A DNA stretch of 64,000 nt from an uncultured Eubacteriales bacterium. Lineage in GTDB: Bacteria > Bacillota > Clostridia > Lachnospirales > Lachnospiraceae. The stretch's first letter is position 1. The number at the start of each line of letters is the position of its first letter. Position numbers and translations under genes: made by a program. This document shows positions 36,087 through 44,688 of the stretch, one piece after another. The stretch spans positions 124,001 through 188,000 of the forward strand of contig OMXJ01000001.1 in the NCBI GenBank assembly GCA_900315015.1, read 5' to 3'. Under the pieces are notes generated by a model. That model was not told the origin of the DNA, did not search any database, and worked only from the letters and a program-made list of their open reading frames with translations.

Positions 36087-37238
36087 ATGGCAAATTCAGT
36101 TGATGTTACAAAAGCTGTTGCAACGGGTGCGGCAGGAGTCAATGAGGACGGAAGCGATGTAAAGCTTACTTCAACAGTTGAAGAAACAGACAAGAAATGT
36201 CCGAATTGCACCGCAACAATGGTATTCGATCCAAAATCAGGAAAGCTTAAATGTCCATTTTGCGGAACAGAAAAGGATATCAAAAAGGAAGGCGAAAGAT
36301 TTGTAGCAAGAGAGCTTGACTTTGCAAGTGTAGAAAAAGATCAGACATTATGCGACTGGGGAACCCAGACAAAGACAGTAGAATGTAAGTCATGCGGGGC
36401 AAAAACAGTTTATGATGCAAATCAGATTTCAAATGTATGTCCATACTGTGGCTCAAATCAGGTAATTGAAGAAGAGGATAAGAATGTGATGGCTCCGGGA
36501 GGAGTAATCCCATTTTCTTTAGATAGCAAGCAGGCAGCAGAAAAGTTCCAGGCATGGCTTGGAAGAAAGTTCTATTGTCCGACCAAGGCGAAGAAGGGAG
36601 CATATCCTAGTGCGTTTAAGGGAGTTTATGTACCATATTGGACCTATGATGCATTGGCAGAATCGACATATACAGGAGAATATGGAATAGACAAAAAAGT
36701 AAAGGATAAGGATGGAAATGAAAGGACTGAAACCGACTGGTACAATACAAGCGGTTTTTATGAGACGGAAATAGATGATTTCCTTATCTGTGCATCAACA
36801 CAGCAGAGAGAGTCAATGATGCGTGGCTTAGAACCATTTGATACAAAAAAGACAGAGGAATATAAGCCAGAGTATCTGGCAGGTTTTTCAGCAACAAGAT
36901 ATACACTCAGTGTGCAGGATGGCTGGAAAAAAGCCAAATCAAGAATTGATAGCCAGATAAGAGTTGAAATTAATAACAAAATACAATTGGAAAATAACGC
37001 AGATTCAGTAAGAAATGTAGATGTATCAACAGATTATAGCAATCAGACCTATAAGTATCTATTGTTCCCGGTATGGATATCAGCATTTTCTTTTAACGGA
37101 AAGCTGTACCAGTTCGTAGTAAACGGACAGACCGGAAAGGTAAGCGGAGAATCACCAGTAGATAAGTTAAAGGTTGCAATTACAGTAATACTTATCATAG
37201 CAATAATAGCAGCAATATTCTATTTTTCAAATAGATAA
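36087..37238 (+). CDS. Double zinc-ribbon membrane protein (TFIIB-type ribbon, YdjG-like)
   Basis: 383 residues. Two rubredoxin-like zinc ribbons (CPNC/CPFC about 37-58 and CKSC/CPYC about 95-115), a long cytoplasmic beta-rich domain (about 130-345) with conserved aromatic stretches (VYVPYWTYDA, LFPVWISAFSF), and one C-terminal membrane helix (about 360-380). Proteins of this build are often labelled as PriA-related only because of the zinc ribbons; no helicase motif is present. In Bacillus a comparable protein is encoded next to envelope-stress genes. Stands alone here, between a candidate small RNA and the transglutaminase gene. Confidence 0.65.
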   Translation: MANSVDVTKAVATGAAGVNEDGSDVKLTSTVEETDKKCPNCTATMVFDPKSGKLKCPFCGTEKDIKKEGERFVARELDFASVEKDQTLCDWGTQTKTVECKSCGAKTVYDANQISNVCPYCGSNQVIEEEDKNVMAPGGVIPFSLDSKQAAEKFQAWLGRKFYCPTKAKKGAYPSAFKGVYVPYWTYDALAESTYTGEYGIDKKVKDKDGNERTETDWYNTSGFYETEIDDFLICASTQQRESMMRGLEPFDTKKTEEYKPEYLAGFSATRYTLSVQDGWKKAKSRIDSQIRVEINNKIQLENNADSVRNVDVSTDYSNQTYKYLLFPVWISAFSFNGKLYQFVVNGQTGKVSGESPVDKLKVAITVILIIAIIAAIFYFSNR

Positions 37239-37287
37239 AAAGCAGAAAGCTTTTTAATAAATATGTGAATTAAAGGAAGGAAGTAAA

Positions 37288-39912
37288 ATGAAAAAGAATC
37301 AGCTTAAGAAATTATCCATGGCCTTTGCATTAGTATTCGTATTATCAACGCTATTTTCAGCAAATGTGACCAGCGTAAAGGCTGCGGACAGTGAAATAGC
37401 ACTGATGGCAGATAGCGTATGCAAAACAGTAGTTGAAGCAGCAGATAAGCTCAGAGAAAAAATGTGTGAATTAGAGCCAGAAATTACCATTCAGTTAAAA
37501 TTCAAGAAAAGTGAATGGACGAAGTATTCAATAACAGACATAAATGACTGCTGGGGTAAAATTTATTCTATTGCAGTAGAAGGCTCTGAGGGACAGTACA
37601 TAGCAAATACCATCGAGAGCTATAGCTACTATGGAGAAAATTTAAGTGACATAAACAACTGTACACTTGGTTATAGGTTTGAATACAGAATTACAAAGCA
37701 GCAGGAGCAGGAATTTACCAAGGAAGTTAAGAGAGTATTAAAAGAACTAAGTCTTGATAATCTGTCAGATGTAGAGAAAATTCAGAAGATATATAATTAC
37801 ATGACTGCAAATATAAGCTATGATACAAAGATGGTAAATGGAGCCTTAACTTATACCGGATATTCAGCACTTATGAATAAGAAGGCAGTATGCATGGGCT
37901 ATGCAACATTATTTTGTAGAATGGCTGCAGAAGCAGGCTTAGAAGTAAGATATATGTATAGCAGTACCCATGCATGGAATCTCGTAAAGATAGGAGATCT
38001 TTGGTACAACCTTGATGCCACATGGGATGCCGGAAAAACACCGGATAGCTATTACTACTTCCTGGTACCAGATAATGGTTTCCTTGATAAGAATCATGTA
38101 AGAGCAGGTGATGTAGCAACGGATGAATTCAAGAAAAAGTATCCAGCAAGTACAAAGAATTACTTTGCAACCCCATATACCTCAAAGCAGCTTGCAATAG
38201 CAGGACTTCGTGAAAAGCTTGAAAAAGGAAGCGAAAATATATGCCTTCCAATGAGAGCAGGAATTACAATAGATTTCGATCTGGCAAAGGAAATATGGGA
38301 AGCAGCACTTACAGGTGATTTAAAGGATGAAGTAATGCTCAATAATTACTATACAATTACTTCTGGCGGTTCAAAGGAAATCGGCGGAATTTACTTTATA
38401 GTAAGCTACAAGAATGGAGCAAAGGTAACTCCAGCTCCGGTACAGGAGAAGACAGAGGCCGCAACAACTAAGTCACAGGAAATAGTTGAAGAAGAGCCTA
38501 CTCTCGAGAATCCAACAGAAGAAATAAAGCCTACAAAGATAACAACAGAAAAGACCGAGGCTACAACAGAAAGAACAACAGAGGCCACAACCAAAGCTAC
38601 AACAACTACAACAGAGGCCACAACCAAGGCTACAACAACTACAACAGAGGCCACAACAGAAAGGCCAACAACTACAACAGAGGCCACACCAGAAAGAACA
38701 ACAAGAAGAACTACAAAGAGAACCACAAAGAGAACCACAACCACAGAATATAATTATTACGATTATGACTATGGTTACAATTATAATAATGACTACAGTA
38801 GTGATTATAATAACTACGACTGGAGCAGCTATTTAAGTAATTATTATGATGATTATAACGACACAAATAATTATTGGAATGATTATTCAAGCAATAATTC
38901 AGATGATTATTATAACACCAGTAATAACGGATATAACTACTACTCTTATGGCGGTTATGATGACTATGATTCCTTCTGGAACAAGAGATCAGTAAGCAGA
39001 AGTGCAGATTTCTTTATTGTTGATGATAATGAATCAACCTCATCAGTCAAAAAGACAACAACAAGAGCAGGAGTAAATACCACAGTAACAAAGAATTCCA
39101 TAATAAATTCATCAGGTAATAATACCTATACAGTAGAAACCTTAAAGACAGAGAAAAATGGAACCTTTAAGTCAGATATTGAAGAATTTGAGATAATGAA
39201 TGGAAGAGATCTTAGCTTTAGCGTAAAAGGAAAGATAAGCAAGGATTCAAAGGGTAACATAAAGAGCGCATATGCTGAGATCTATCTCATAGCAGAAGAA
39301 AAGAATGGCAAGGTAACAGCAACCATTCCAGGAACACTTGTAGCACAGATCAAGGAATTCGCAGGTGATAATGTACAGCTTAAGGTATACGCAAAGGATT
39401 ATTCTGGAGCAATAAAGTATACAGCAGCAGTATATGCCTCAAATCTTAAAAATGGAACAACCCTTAAGCCATTCTATACCTCAAATAACTCAGAAGATGT
39501 AACAATGTATGGAAACAATACCTTCAAGGTAGCAAAGGATGGAAGCGTGACACTTAGCCTTAAACCACTTAGCAATGTTGGAAATAGCGGAGCTAGCGGA
39601 GAAGAATTCTACATTCTTTTAAATAAGGCAGATACAACAGCAGCAGAAAAGGCGATAAGGTCTTCAATAAAGCTTACAAGAAGCAGTAAAACAATAACAG
39701 TAGGAAAGAGCTATACAATCAGCCTATCAAAAACAGTAGATAAGGATAATATCAAGAAGATAACCTATAGCTCATCAAACAAATCTGTAGCAACAGTAAG
39801 CTCAAAGGGCAAGGTAAAAGCAGTAAAGAAGGGTAGTGCAACAATAAAGGTCGTAGTAACGCTTAAGAATAATAAGACCAAGACCTTAAACCTTAAGGTA
39901 ACAGTAAAATAA
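37288..39912 (+). CDS. Secreted transglutaminase-like protein with Thr-rich and Tyr/Asn-rich tracts and C-terminal Ig-like domain
   Basis: 874 residues. Signal peptide (1-31), transglutaminase-like core (about 150-265) with the triad Cys202 (AVCMGYA), His228 (THAWN) and Asp243 (LDATWD), a Thr/Glu/Ala repeat linker (about 395-485), an extreme Tyr/Asn/Asp/Ser tract (about 486-564), a beta domain (about 600-780) and a Big_2-type bacterial Ig-like domain at the end (about 795-874, SSSNKSVATVSSKGKVKAV). No sortase motif or membrane anchor at the C-terminus. Such cores act as cysteine peptidases or crosslinkers. The Tyr-rich tract could self-associate or be a crosslinking target. Ended by the terminator at 39980. 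Confidence 0.82.
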   Translation: MKKNQLKKLSMAFALVFVLSTLFSANVTSVKAADSEIALMADSVCKTVVEAADKLREKMCELEPEITIQLKFKKSEWTKYSITDINDCWGKIYSIAVEGSEGQYIANTIESYSYYGENLSDINNCTLGYRFEYRITKQQEQEFTKEVKRVLKELSLDNLSDVEKIQKIYNYMTANISYDTKMVNGALTYTGYSALMNKKAVCMGYATLFCRMAAEAGLEVRYMYSSTHAWNLVKIGDLWYNLDATWDAGKTPDSYYYFLVPDNGFLDKNHVRAGDVATDEFKKKYPASTKNYFATPYTSKQLAIAGLREKLEKGSENICLPMRAGITIDFDLAKEIWEAALTGDLKDEVMLNNYYTITSGGSKEIGGIYFIVSYKNGAKVTPAPVQEKTEAATTKSQEIVEEEPTLENPTEEIKPTKITTEKTEATTERTTEATTKATTTTTEATTKATTTTTEATTERPTTTTEATPERTTRRTTKRTTKRTTTTEYNYYDYDYGYNYNNDYSSDYNNYDWSSYLSNYYDDYNDTNNYWNDYSSNNSDDYYNTSNNGYNYYSYGGYDDYDSFWNKRSVSRSADFFIVDDNESTSSVKKTTTRAGVNTTVTKNSIINSSGNNTYTVETLKTEKNGTFKSDIEEFEIMNGRDLSFSVKGKISKDSKGNIKSAYAEIYLIAEEKNGKVTATIPGTLVAQIKEFAGDNVQLKVYAKDYSGAIKYTAAVYASNLKNGTTLKPFYTSNNSEDVTMYGNNTFKVAKDGSVTLSLKPLSNVGNSGASGEEFYILLNKADTTAAEKAIRSSIKLTRSSKTITVGKSYTISLSKTVDKDNIKKITYSSSNKSVATVSSKGKVKAVKKGSATIKVVVTLKNNKTKTLNLKVTVK

Positions 39913-39952
39913 AGCGTAGTAAAGCAAAAACAAAAAAGCATATATCTATAAG

Positions 39953-40008
39953 TTGCATATATAACCCCAAGAAAAGAGGAGCCACGTGAAAGCGTGGCTT
40001 GTCTTTTT
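39953..40008 (+). terminator. Terminator with the TTGCATATATAACCCC element
   Basis: AGCCACG (39980-39986) pairs with CGTGGCT (39993-39999), then a T-run at 40004-40008. The 22 bases at 39953-39974 are identical to those before the terminator at 35773. Confidence 0.8.
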
Positions 40009-40024
40009 AAATCAGCAAATTCAG

Positions 40025-40053
40025 TTGATAAAATTGTAAAAATGCGGTATAAT
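40025..40053 (+). promoter_or_regulatory. Promoter of the LDH2-type dehydrogenase gene
   Basis: TTGATA at 40025-40030, 17-base spacer, TATAAT at 40048-40053; about 95-base leader. Confidence 0.75.
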
Positions 40054-40150
40054 AGAGAATAAACAAAGTGTAATTTTAAAAGAAAAAACCGGAATTCAGG
40101 TCATAAATGAAAGGCCTGAAAACTGGTAAATAAACTAGGAGGAAGGGCGT

Positions 40151-41260
40151 ATGGAAGAAACAAGACCTTATGTAAGTTGGGATTTAATGCAGAGATTTAT
40201 GGTAGATGTATTTAAAACGTACGGAGTACCAGAGGAAGATGCTAAAATCTGTACAGACGTATTGCTTGAAAGCGATAAAAGAGGAATTGAAAGTCATGGC
40301 TGCAACCGCTTCAAGCCTATTTACCTAGATAGAATCAAGAAAGGAACTCTCCTTCCAAAAACGGAAATAGAAATCGTAAAAGATACACCGACTACCATAG
40401 TAATGGATGCACACAATGGAATGGGAATGGTAGCAAGCTATAAGATGATGGAAATGCTGATAGAAAAAGCAAAGAAATATGGAATGGCAGGAGGAACCAT
40501 ATTTAATTCGACCCATTACGGAATAGCAGGCTATTGGACAGGCATGGCAGCAAAGGCAGATATGATCGGAATAACAGGAACCAATGCAAGGCCATCAGTA
40601 GCACCGACCAACGGAGTAGAGCCAATGATGGGAACGAATCCTCTTACCTTCACATTACCAACAGATGAAGAATTTCCGTTCAATCTTGACTGCGCATCAA
40701 GCATAATACAGAATGGAAAAATAGAATTCTATAAAAGACAGGGAAAGCCAACTCCATCAAACTGTGTAATCAGCGAAAATGGAGAAGATATGACCGATTC
40801 AGCAGAAATACTAAAGCAGATGAGATCAGGACACGCAGCACTGCTTCCACTTGGCGGACCAGGAGAAGAAAATGCAGGCTATAAGGGCTATGGAATCACA
40901 GCAGTAGTAGAAATACTCTCGGCAGCTCTAGCGGGAGGACCTTTCATGAAGGAACTGAGCGGAGTATCAAAAGAAGGAAAGCCGCAAATGTACCGTTTAG
41001 GTCACTTCTTCTTTGTTATAAATCCTGAATTCTTTATGGGAGCAGAAACCTTTAAGAAAACAGCAGGAGAAATCTGTAGAGCGCTCAGGGCATCCAAGAA
41101 GGCACCAGGAGCTGAAAGAATCTATACGGCAGGTGAAAAGGAATATCTGAATTACCTGGACCGCAAGGATAAGGGAGTGCCGGTAGGAGAGGCAATACAA
41201 AAGGAGCTTATTATGCTAAGGGATGAATGCAAGTTAGATTACACCTTCCCTTTCGAGTAA
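40151..41260 (+). CDS. Malate/L-lactate/ureidoglycolate dehydrogenase family (LDH2) oxidoreductase
   Basis: 369 residues. LDH2/MDG-type NAD(P)-dependent 2-hydroxyacid dehydrogenase fold, unrelated to classical LDH. Visible family segments: SHGCNRFKPIYLDRI (catalytic His region), GMGMVASYKMM, STHYGIAGYWTGMAA and TFTLPTDEEFPFNLDCAS. It oxidises or reduces a small 2-hydroxy acid in the cytoplasm; the exact substrate (malate, lactate, sulfolactate, ureidoglycolate) is not readable. A SulP anion carrier follows 80 bases later, which would suit an organic or sulfonated anion substrate. Confidence 0.85.
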   Translation: MEETRPYVSWDLMQRFMVDVFKTYGVPEEDAKICTDVLLESDKRGIESHGCNRFKPIYLDRIKKGTLLPKTEIEIVKDTPTTIVMDAHNGMGMVASYKMMEMLIEKAKKYGMAGGTIFNSTHYGIAGYWTGMAAKADMIGITGTNARPSVAPTNGVEPMMGTNPLTFTLPTDEEFPFNLDCASSIIQNGKIEFYKRQGKPTPSNCVISENGEDMTDSAEILKQMRSGHAALLPLGGPGEENAGYKGYGITAVVEILSAALAGGPFMKELSGVSKEGKPQMYRLGHFFFVINPEFFMGAETFKKTAGEICRALRASKKAPGAERIYTAGEKEYLNYLDRKDKGVPVGEAIQKELIMLRDECKLDYTFPFE

Positions 41261-41339
41261 ATTAGAATGTAATCAGAGTATAATACTAAAAGCTAAAAAC
41301 AAATCTAAAGCAAAAAAATAACCCAAAAAGGAAGTATGA

Positions 41340-43130
41340 ATGAGGCTATTTTCACAGATAAAAAAAGGATATTCCAGTAAGGCTGCCATTAAGGACATAT
41401 TTTCAGGAATAGTAGTAGCGCTTGTATCAATACCTATATCAATGGGATACTCGCAGATTGCAGGACTGCCCTCAATATATGGCTTATACGGCTCACTTCT
41501 CCCAATACTTGTGTACGGCCTTCTAACAACCTCACGCCAGTTCGTAGTAGGAGTAGATGCAATGCCGGCGGTAATGGTAGGCGGGATGCTCGCTCAGCTT
41601 GGAATAATGGCGGAAACAAAAGAAGCCATGAGACTAGTGCCGGTAATATCCTTTTTAACAGCGTTATGGTTCTTTGCCTTTTACGTATTAAAGGCAGGCA
41701 GAATAGTAAAATACATCTCAACGCCTGTAATGGGAGGCTTTATCTCAGGCGTAGGCCTTACCATAATAATGATGCAGGTGCCAAAACTATTTGGAGGAAC
41801 ACCAGGAACAGGCGAAATAATAGTATTGCTGCAGCATATATGGAATCAAAGGGAAAACTTTCATTTATTATCCCTATGTTTAGGTGCAGGAACGGTAGTA
41901 ATAATCCTGGTATGTAAAAAGCTGATTCCAAAGGTTCCCATGACAATCATAATGCTTGTAATAGGTGGTATGCTGCAAGTATTATTTAAGCTTGACAGAT
42001 ACGGAGTAAAGCTTATGGCGCCGGTAGAAAGAGGCCTTCCAAAACTGATAATACCGGACATAAAGGTAGCAGGGGATAATTTCTTAGAACTGATTATGCT
42101 ATCACTTGGAATAGCAGGCGTAATAATGGCACAGACACTTTTAGCATCAGGAAACTATGCAAAAAAATACCATGTTCCAATGGATAATAATGCAGAGCTA
42201 CTAGCCTATGGAGCAATGAACGTAGCGGCAGGAGTTACAGGATGTTGTCCGATAAATGGAAGTGTGTCAAGAAGCGGAATAGCAGATTCACAGGGCACCA
42301 AATCACAGCTTATGTCGGTATCAGCAGCCTTGACAATGGTGCTGGTGTTATTCATAGGAACACCTCTTATAAAGTATTTGCCGGTACCTATTCTCACAGG
42401 AATAGTAATAACAGCTCTTATAGGAATATTAGAGTTCGACTTAGCTAAAAGACTGTGGAAAAGCGTAAGAAACGAATGGTTCATATTCATGATAGCCCTT
42501 CTTGCAGTGCTGTTATTTGGCACAATAAACGGCGTTATAATAGGCGTAGTGCTCTCCTTCTGGGAAGTAGCAATAAGAGCCGTAAATCCGCCAACAGCGC
42601 TAATGGGAAGAATACCAGGACACGGAAATTTTCATTCTTTAAAAAGAAACAGTACTGCAAAGCCAATAAAAAATACTGTAATATATAGATTTGGAGGAAA
42701 TCTGTTTTTTGCAAATATAGATCTGTTCTGCAGAGAAATCGAAGAGGCGTTAAAGGAGGATACAAAGCAGATAGTAGTAGATGCAAGAGGAATAGGAAAT
42801 ATAGACATAACCGCGGCAGAGAGATTAGTTATGTTCCATAAAGAGCTAAAAAATAGAGGAATAAAATTCTACCTCACAGAGCATGATGGTTCTCTTAATG
42901 ATCAGCTGAAAAAACTAGGAGCAGAAAGCCTTATAGAAGAGGGAGCCGTAAGACACACGATAACACTTGCACTAAAGGACGCAGGCCTGGAAAAACCATA
43001 TACCCTAGAAGAAAATACAGAAATGGAGAAAGAGAAAAAGGAAACCTTCTTTAATGATTCTGTAGAAGAAAAGGCACTTGCAGCTGAAAGGGAATGGCTT
43101 CACGGGAAAGCAGATGGGAGTAAGTCATGA
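41340..43130 (+). CDS. SulP-family anion transporter with STAS domain
   Basis: 596 residues. Membrane domain of about 12-14 helices (about 20-420; SIPISMGYSQIAGLPSIYGLYGS is the SulP opening) and a C-terminal STAS domain (about 435-545, IVVDARGIGNIDITAAERL). A charged tail follows. SulP proteins carry sulfate, bicarbonate or dicarboxylates. The next gene overlaps its stop by four bases, so they are coupled. The neighbour upstream suggests an organic anion substrate. Confidence 0.9.
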   Translation: MRLFSQIKKGYSSKAAIKDIFSGIVVALVSIPISMGYSQIAGLPSIYGLYGSLLPILVYGLLTTSRQFVVGVDAMPAVMVGGMLAQLGIMAETKEAMRLVPVISFLTALWFFAFYVLKAGRIVKYISTPVMGGFISGVGLTIIMMQVPKLFGGTPGTGEIIVLLQHIWNQRENFHLLSLCLGAGTVVIILVCKKLIPKVPMTIIMLVIGGMLQVLFKLDRYGVKLMAPVERGLPKLIIPDIKVAGDNFLELIMLSLGIAGVIMAQTLLASGNYAKKYHVPMDNNAELLAYGAMNVAAGVTGCCPINGSVSRSGIADSQGTKSQLMSVSAALTMVLVLFIGTPLIKYLPVPILTGIVITALIGILEFDLAKRLWKSVRNEWFIFMIALLAVLLFGTINGVIIGVVLSFWEVAIRAVNPPTALMGRIPGHGNFHSLKRNSTAKPIKNTVIYRFGGNLFFANIDLFCREIEEALKEDTKQIVVDARGIGNIDITAAERLVMFHKELKNRGIKFYLTEHDGSLNDQLKKLGAESLIEEGAVRHTITLALKDAGLEKPYTLEENTEMEKEKKETFFNDSVEEKALAAEREWLHGKADGSKS

Positions 43131-43768
43131 ATTACGGGAAAAGTGGTAAAGGATTTAAAATAATTCTTGCGATATTAATAATCGGCATAGCAATCTGGCA
43201 GTTTAACGGGCAGGGAAAAAGGAGAGGAGTGTCAGGAATTCCGGACCCGGTACAGACACAGGCCACAGGTCAGACAAAGATATTTTCAGGGGATTATACA
43301 CTGAATGTAACCTATCTTTACGAATATGATATAAAGGCACTGGTAGTAAGTACGCATAATTATTCTAGTTCGAATGTAGGAGATAAAATATCTCCTAAGG
43401 ATCTAGCACTTGCATGGGGACCAGTAGCAGCCTATAATAATGTGGTAGACTTTAACTGGAGGCAGTCGGGAAGATGGTATTATTGGAACGTAAAAACCTA
43501 TGAGGAAATAGATAAGGTAGGAGGAGTAGCGGGCGTTACGCAGCATTCTTCAAACAATCACATAATACCAGCTGATGATAATGTTAGAAGATCGGTAAAT
43601 AAAATAAAGGTAGGAGATTATGTAAGACTAAAGGGATATCTTGTAAGCATAGAGGGCAGCAGCACTGACGGAAAGACCTTTTCGTGGAGCTCAAGTACCT
43701 CAAGAAGTGATGACGGAGATCATGCCTGCGAGGTAATCTATGTAACTAGTGTAGAATGGATGGATTAG
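43127..43768 (+). CDS. Membrane-anchored protein of unknown function
   Basis: 213 residues, start overlapping the SulP stop (ATGA). N-terminal membrane helix (about 11-25) and an extracellular beta-rich domain with SPKDLALAWGPVA, QSGRWYYWNVKTYEE, SSNNHIIPADDNV and IKVGDYVRLKGYLVSIEG. The last segment has an OB-fold look, and the whole pattern recurs in many bacteria as an uncharacterised family as far as I recall. No catalytic residues stand out. Ended by the terminator at 43805. Confidence 0.7.
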   Translation: MNYGKSGKGFKIILAILIIGIAIWQFNGQGKRRGVSGIPDPVQTQATGQTKIFSGDYTLNVTYLYEYDIKALVVSTHNYSSSNVGDKISPKDLALAWGPVAAYNNVVDFNWRQSGRWYYWNVKTYEEIDKVGGVAGVTQHSSNNHIIPADDNVRRSVNKIKVGDYVRLKGYLVSIEGSSTDGKTFSWSSSTSRSDDGDHACEVIYVTSVEWMD

Positions 43769-43804
43769 TAATAAAATAATCTGTAATGATAAAAAGAAAT
43801 AAAA

Positions 43805-43833
43805 ATAAGGCGACTACGGTCGTCTTATTTTTT
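43805..43833 (+). terminator. Terminator of the SulP operon
   Basis: Ten-pair stem (ATAAGGCGAC with GTCGTCTTAT), TACG tetraloop and T6. Confidence 0.9.
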
Positions 43834-44014
43834 ACAAAAAAATGAAAAAAGTTCACAGAAAAAACACGCGGTTACCATTTATACGTAAATGGCACATTAG
43901 CTAAGTAAAGATACAATAATATAGTTATTAATTATAATGCTAAAAATATAAATCGTATCAGAAAAAATTAATAATTTCCAGTACGATTTTCCTTTTCTTT
44001 TGGAAGAATTTGTG

Positions 44015-44033
44015 TTATACTGTTATAGTATAA
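44015..44033 (+). promoter_or_regulatory. Palindromic operator-like site over a -10 box
   Basis: TTATACT-GTTAT-AGTATAA, perfect 7-bp arms, overlapping TATACT (44016-44021), about 35 bases before the start of the next gene. It looks like a repressor site on the promoter of that gene; no -35 box is convincing. Confidence 0.5.
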
Positions 44034-44065
44034 AAAAAGTATATATTAAGAAAGGAGGAATGAAT

Positions 44066-44551
44066 ATGAGTAAAGAAGCCGAAAAAATCACAAAAGAAAA
44101 TTTTACCGTAAGTGCCACCAAAGAACAGAAAATCGTAAATATATCCATACTTGTATTTATGACTCTTGTCTGCATTATGCTAAGGGGAATTCTTTTAGCT
44201 AGGGGCAGCTATTATATAGCTAATTTTATAATGATATCACTGATGGGACTGATAGTACTAGCGTGTTTAGCAAATGTAATAGATGTATGCGGAAAAAAAT
44301 TATCAGTTAAGGATAAAAAAATAACAGTTACTAAATATTTTATAAAAACAAATCATTTTGATATCGATGACATAGAGTATGGCGAAATAATTAAGAAGGA
44401 TGATGGCAAAAAAAATAACCTCAGAAAGTATAACAGTCTGAGGATATATTTTAAAAATGGAGTAGGAGTAGCCTTTTATGAAATATACACTAATTGGGAT
44501 CTGCTTCTGAATTATGTAGATTGTACTGCAGGCTGCAGGTACAAGAACTGA
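44066..44551 (+). CDS. Small two-helix membrane protein of unknown function
   Basis: 161 residues from the ATG at 44066, seven bases after AGGAGG (44053-44058); upstream in-frame ATGs at 44000 and 44060 lack proper spacing. Two membrane helices (about 28-45 and 52-72) and a cytoplasmic PH-like segment (KKLSVKDKKITVTKYFIKTNHFDIDDI), the pattern of small bacterial PH-domain membrane proteins. Function unknown. Confidence 0.6.
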   Translation: MSKEAEKITKENFTVSATKEQKIVNISILVFMTLVCIMLRGILLARGSYYIANFIMISLMGLIVLACLANVIDVCGKKLSVKDKKITVTKYFIKTNHFDIDDIEYGEIIKKDDGKKNNLRKYNSLRIYFKNGVGVAFYEIYTNWDLLLNYVDCTAGCRYKN

Positions 44552-44605
44552 AAAAACATTGATTATTATGATATATAAAGCATAAAAAAAGAAGTGATAA
44601 ATTGA

Positions 44606-44634
44606 TTGAGTAAAATCAAAAAATATGGTAAAAT
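44606..44634 (+). promoter_or_regulatory. Promoter of the aldo/keto reductase gene
   Basis: TTGAGT at 44606-44611, 17-base spacer, TAAAAT at 44629-44634. The transcript would open with a hairpin GCCGTG (44639-44644) / CACGGC (44658-44663) followed by AATTTTAATTT, a possible attenuator. Confidence 0.6.
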
Positions 44635-44688
44635 AAGAGCCGTGTAGGAGAATACTGCACGGCAATTTTAATTTACGGAGAGAAATGT

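Noticed and set aside
36087-37238. PriA-type helicase
   Set aside because: Only the zinc ribbons resemble it; there are no helicase motifs and there is a C-terminal membrane helix.
38406-38744. Reverse-strand Val-rich ORF
   Set aside because: Mirror of the Thr-rich ACA/ACC repeat linker of the transglutaminase-like protein.
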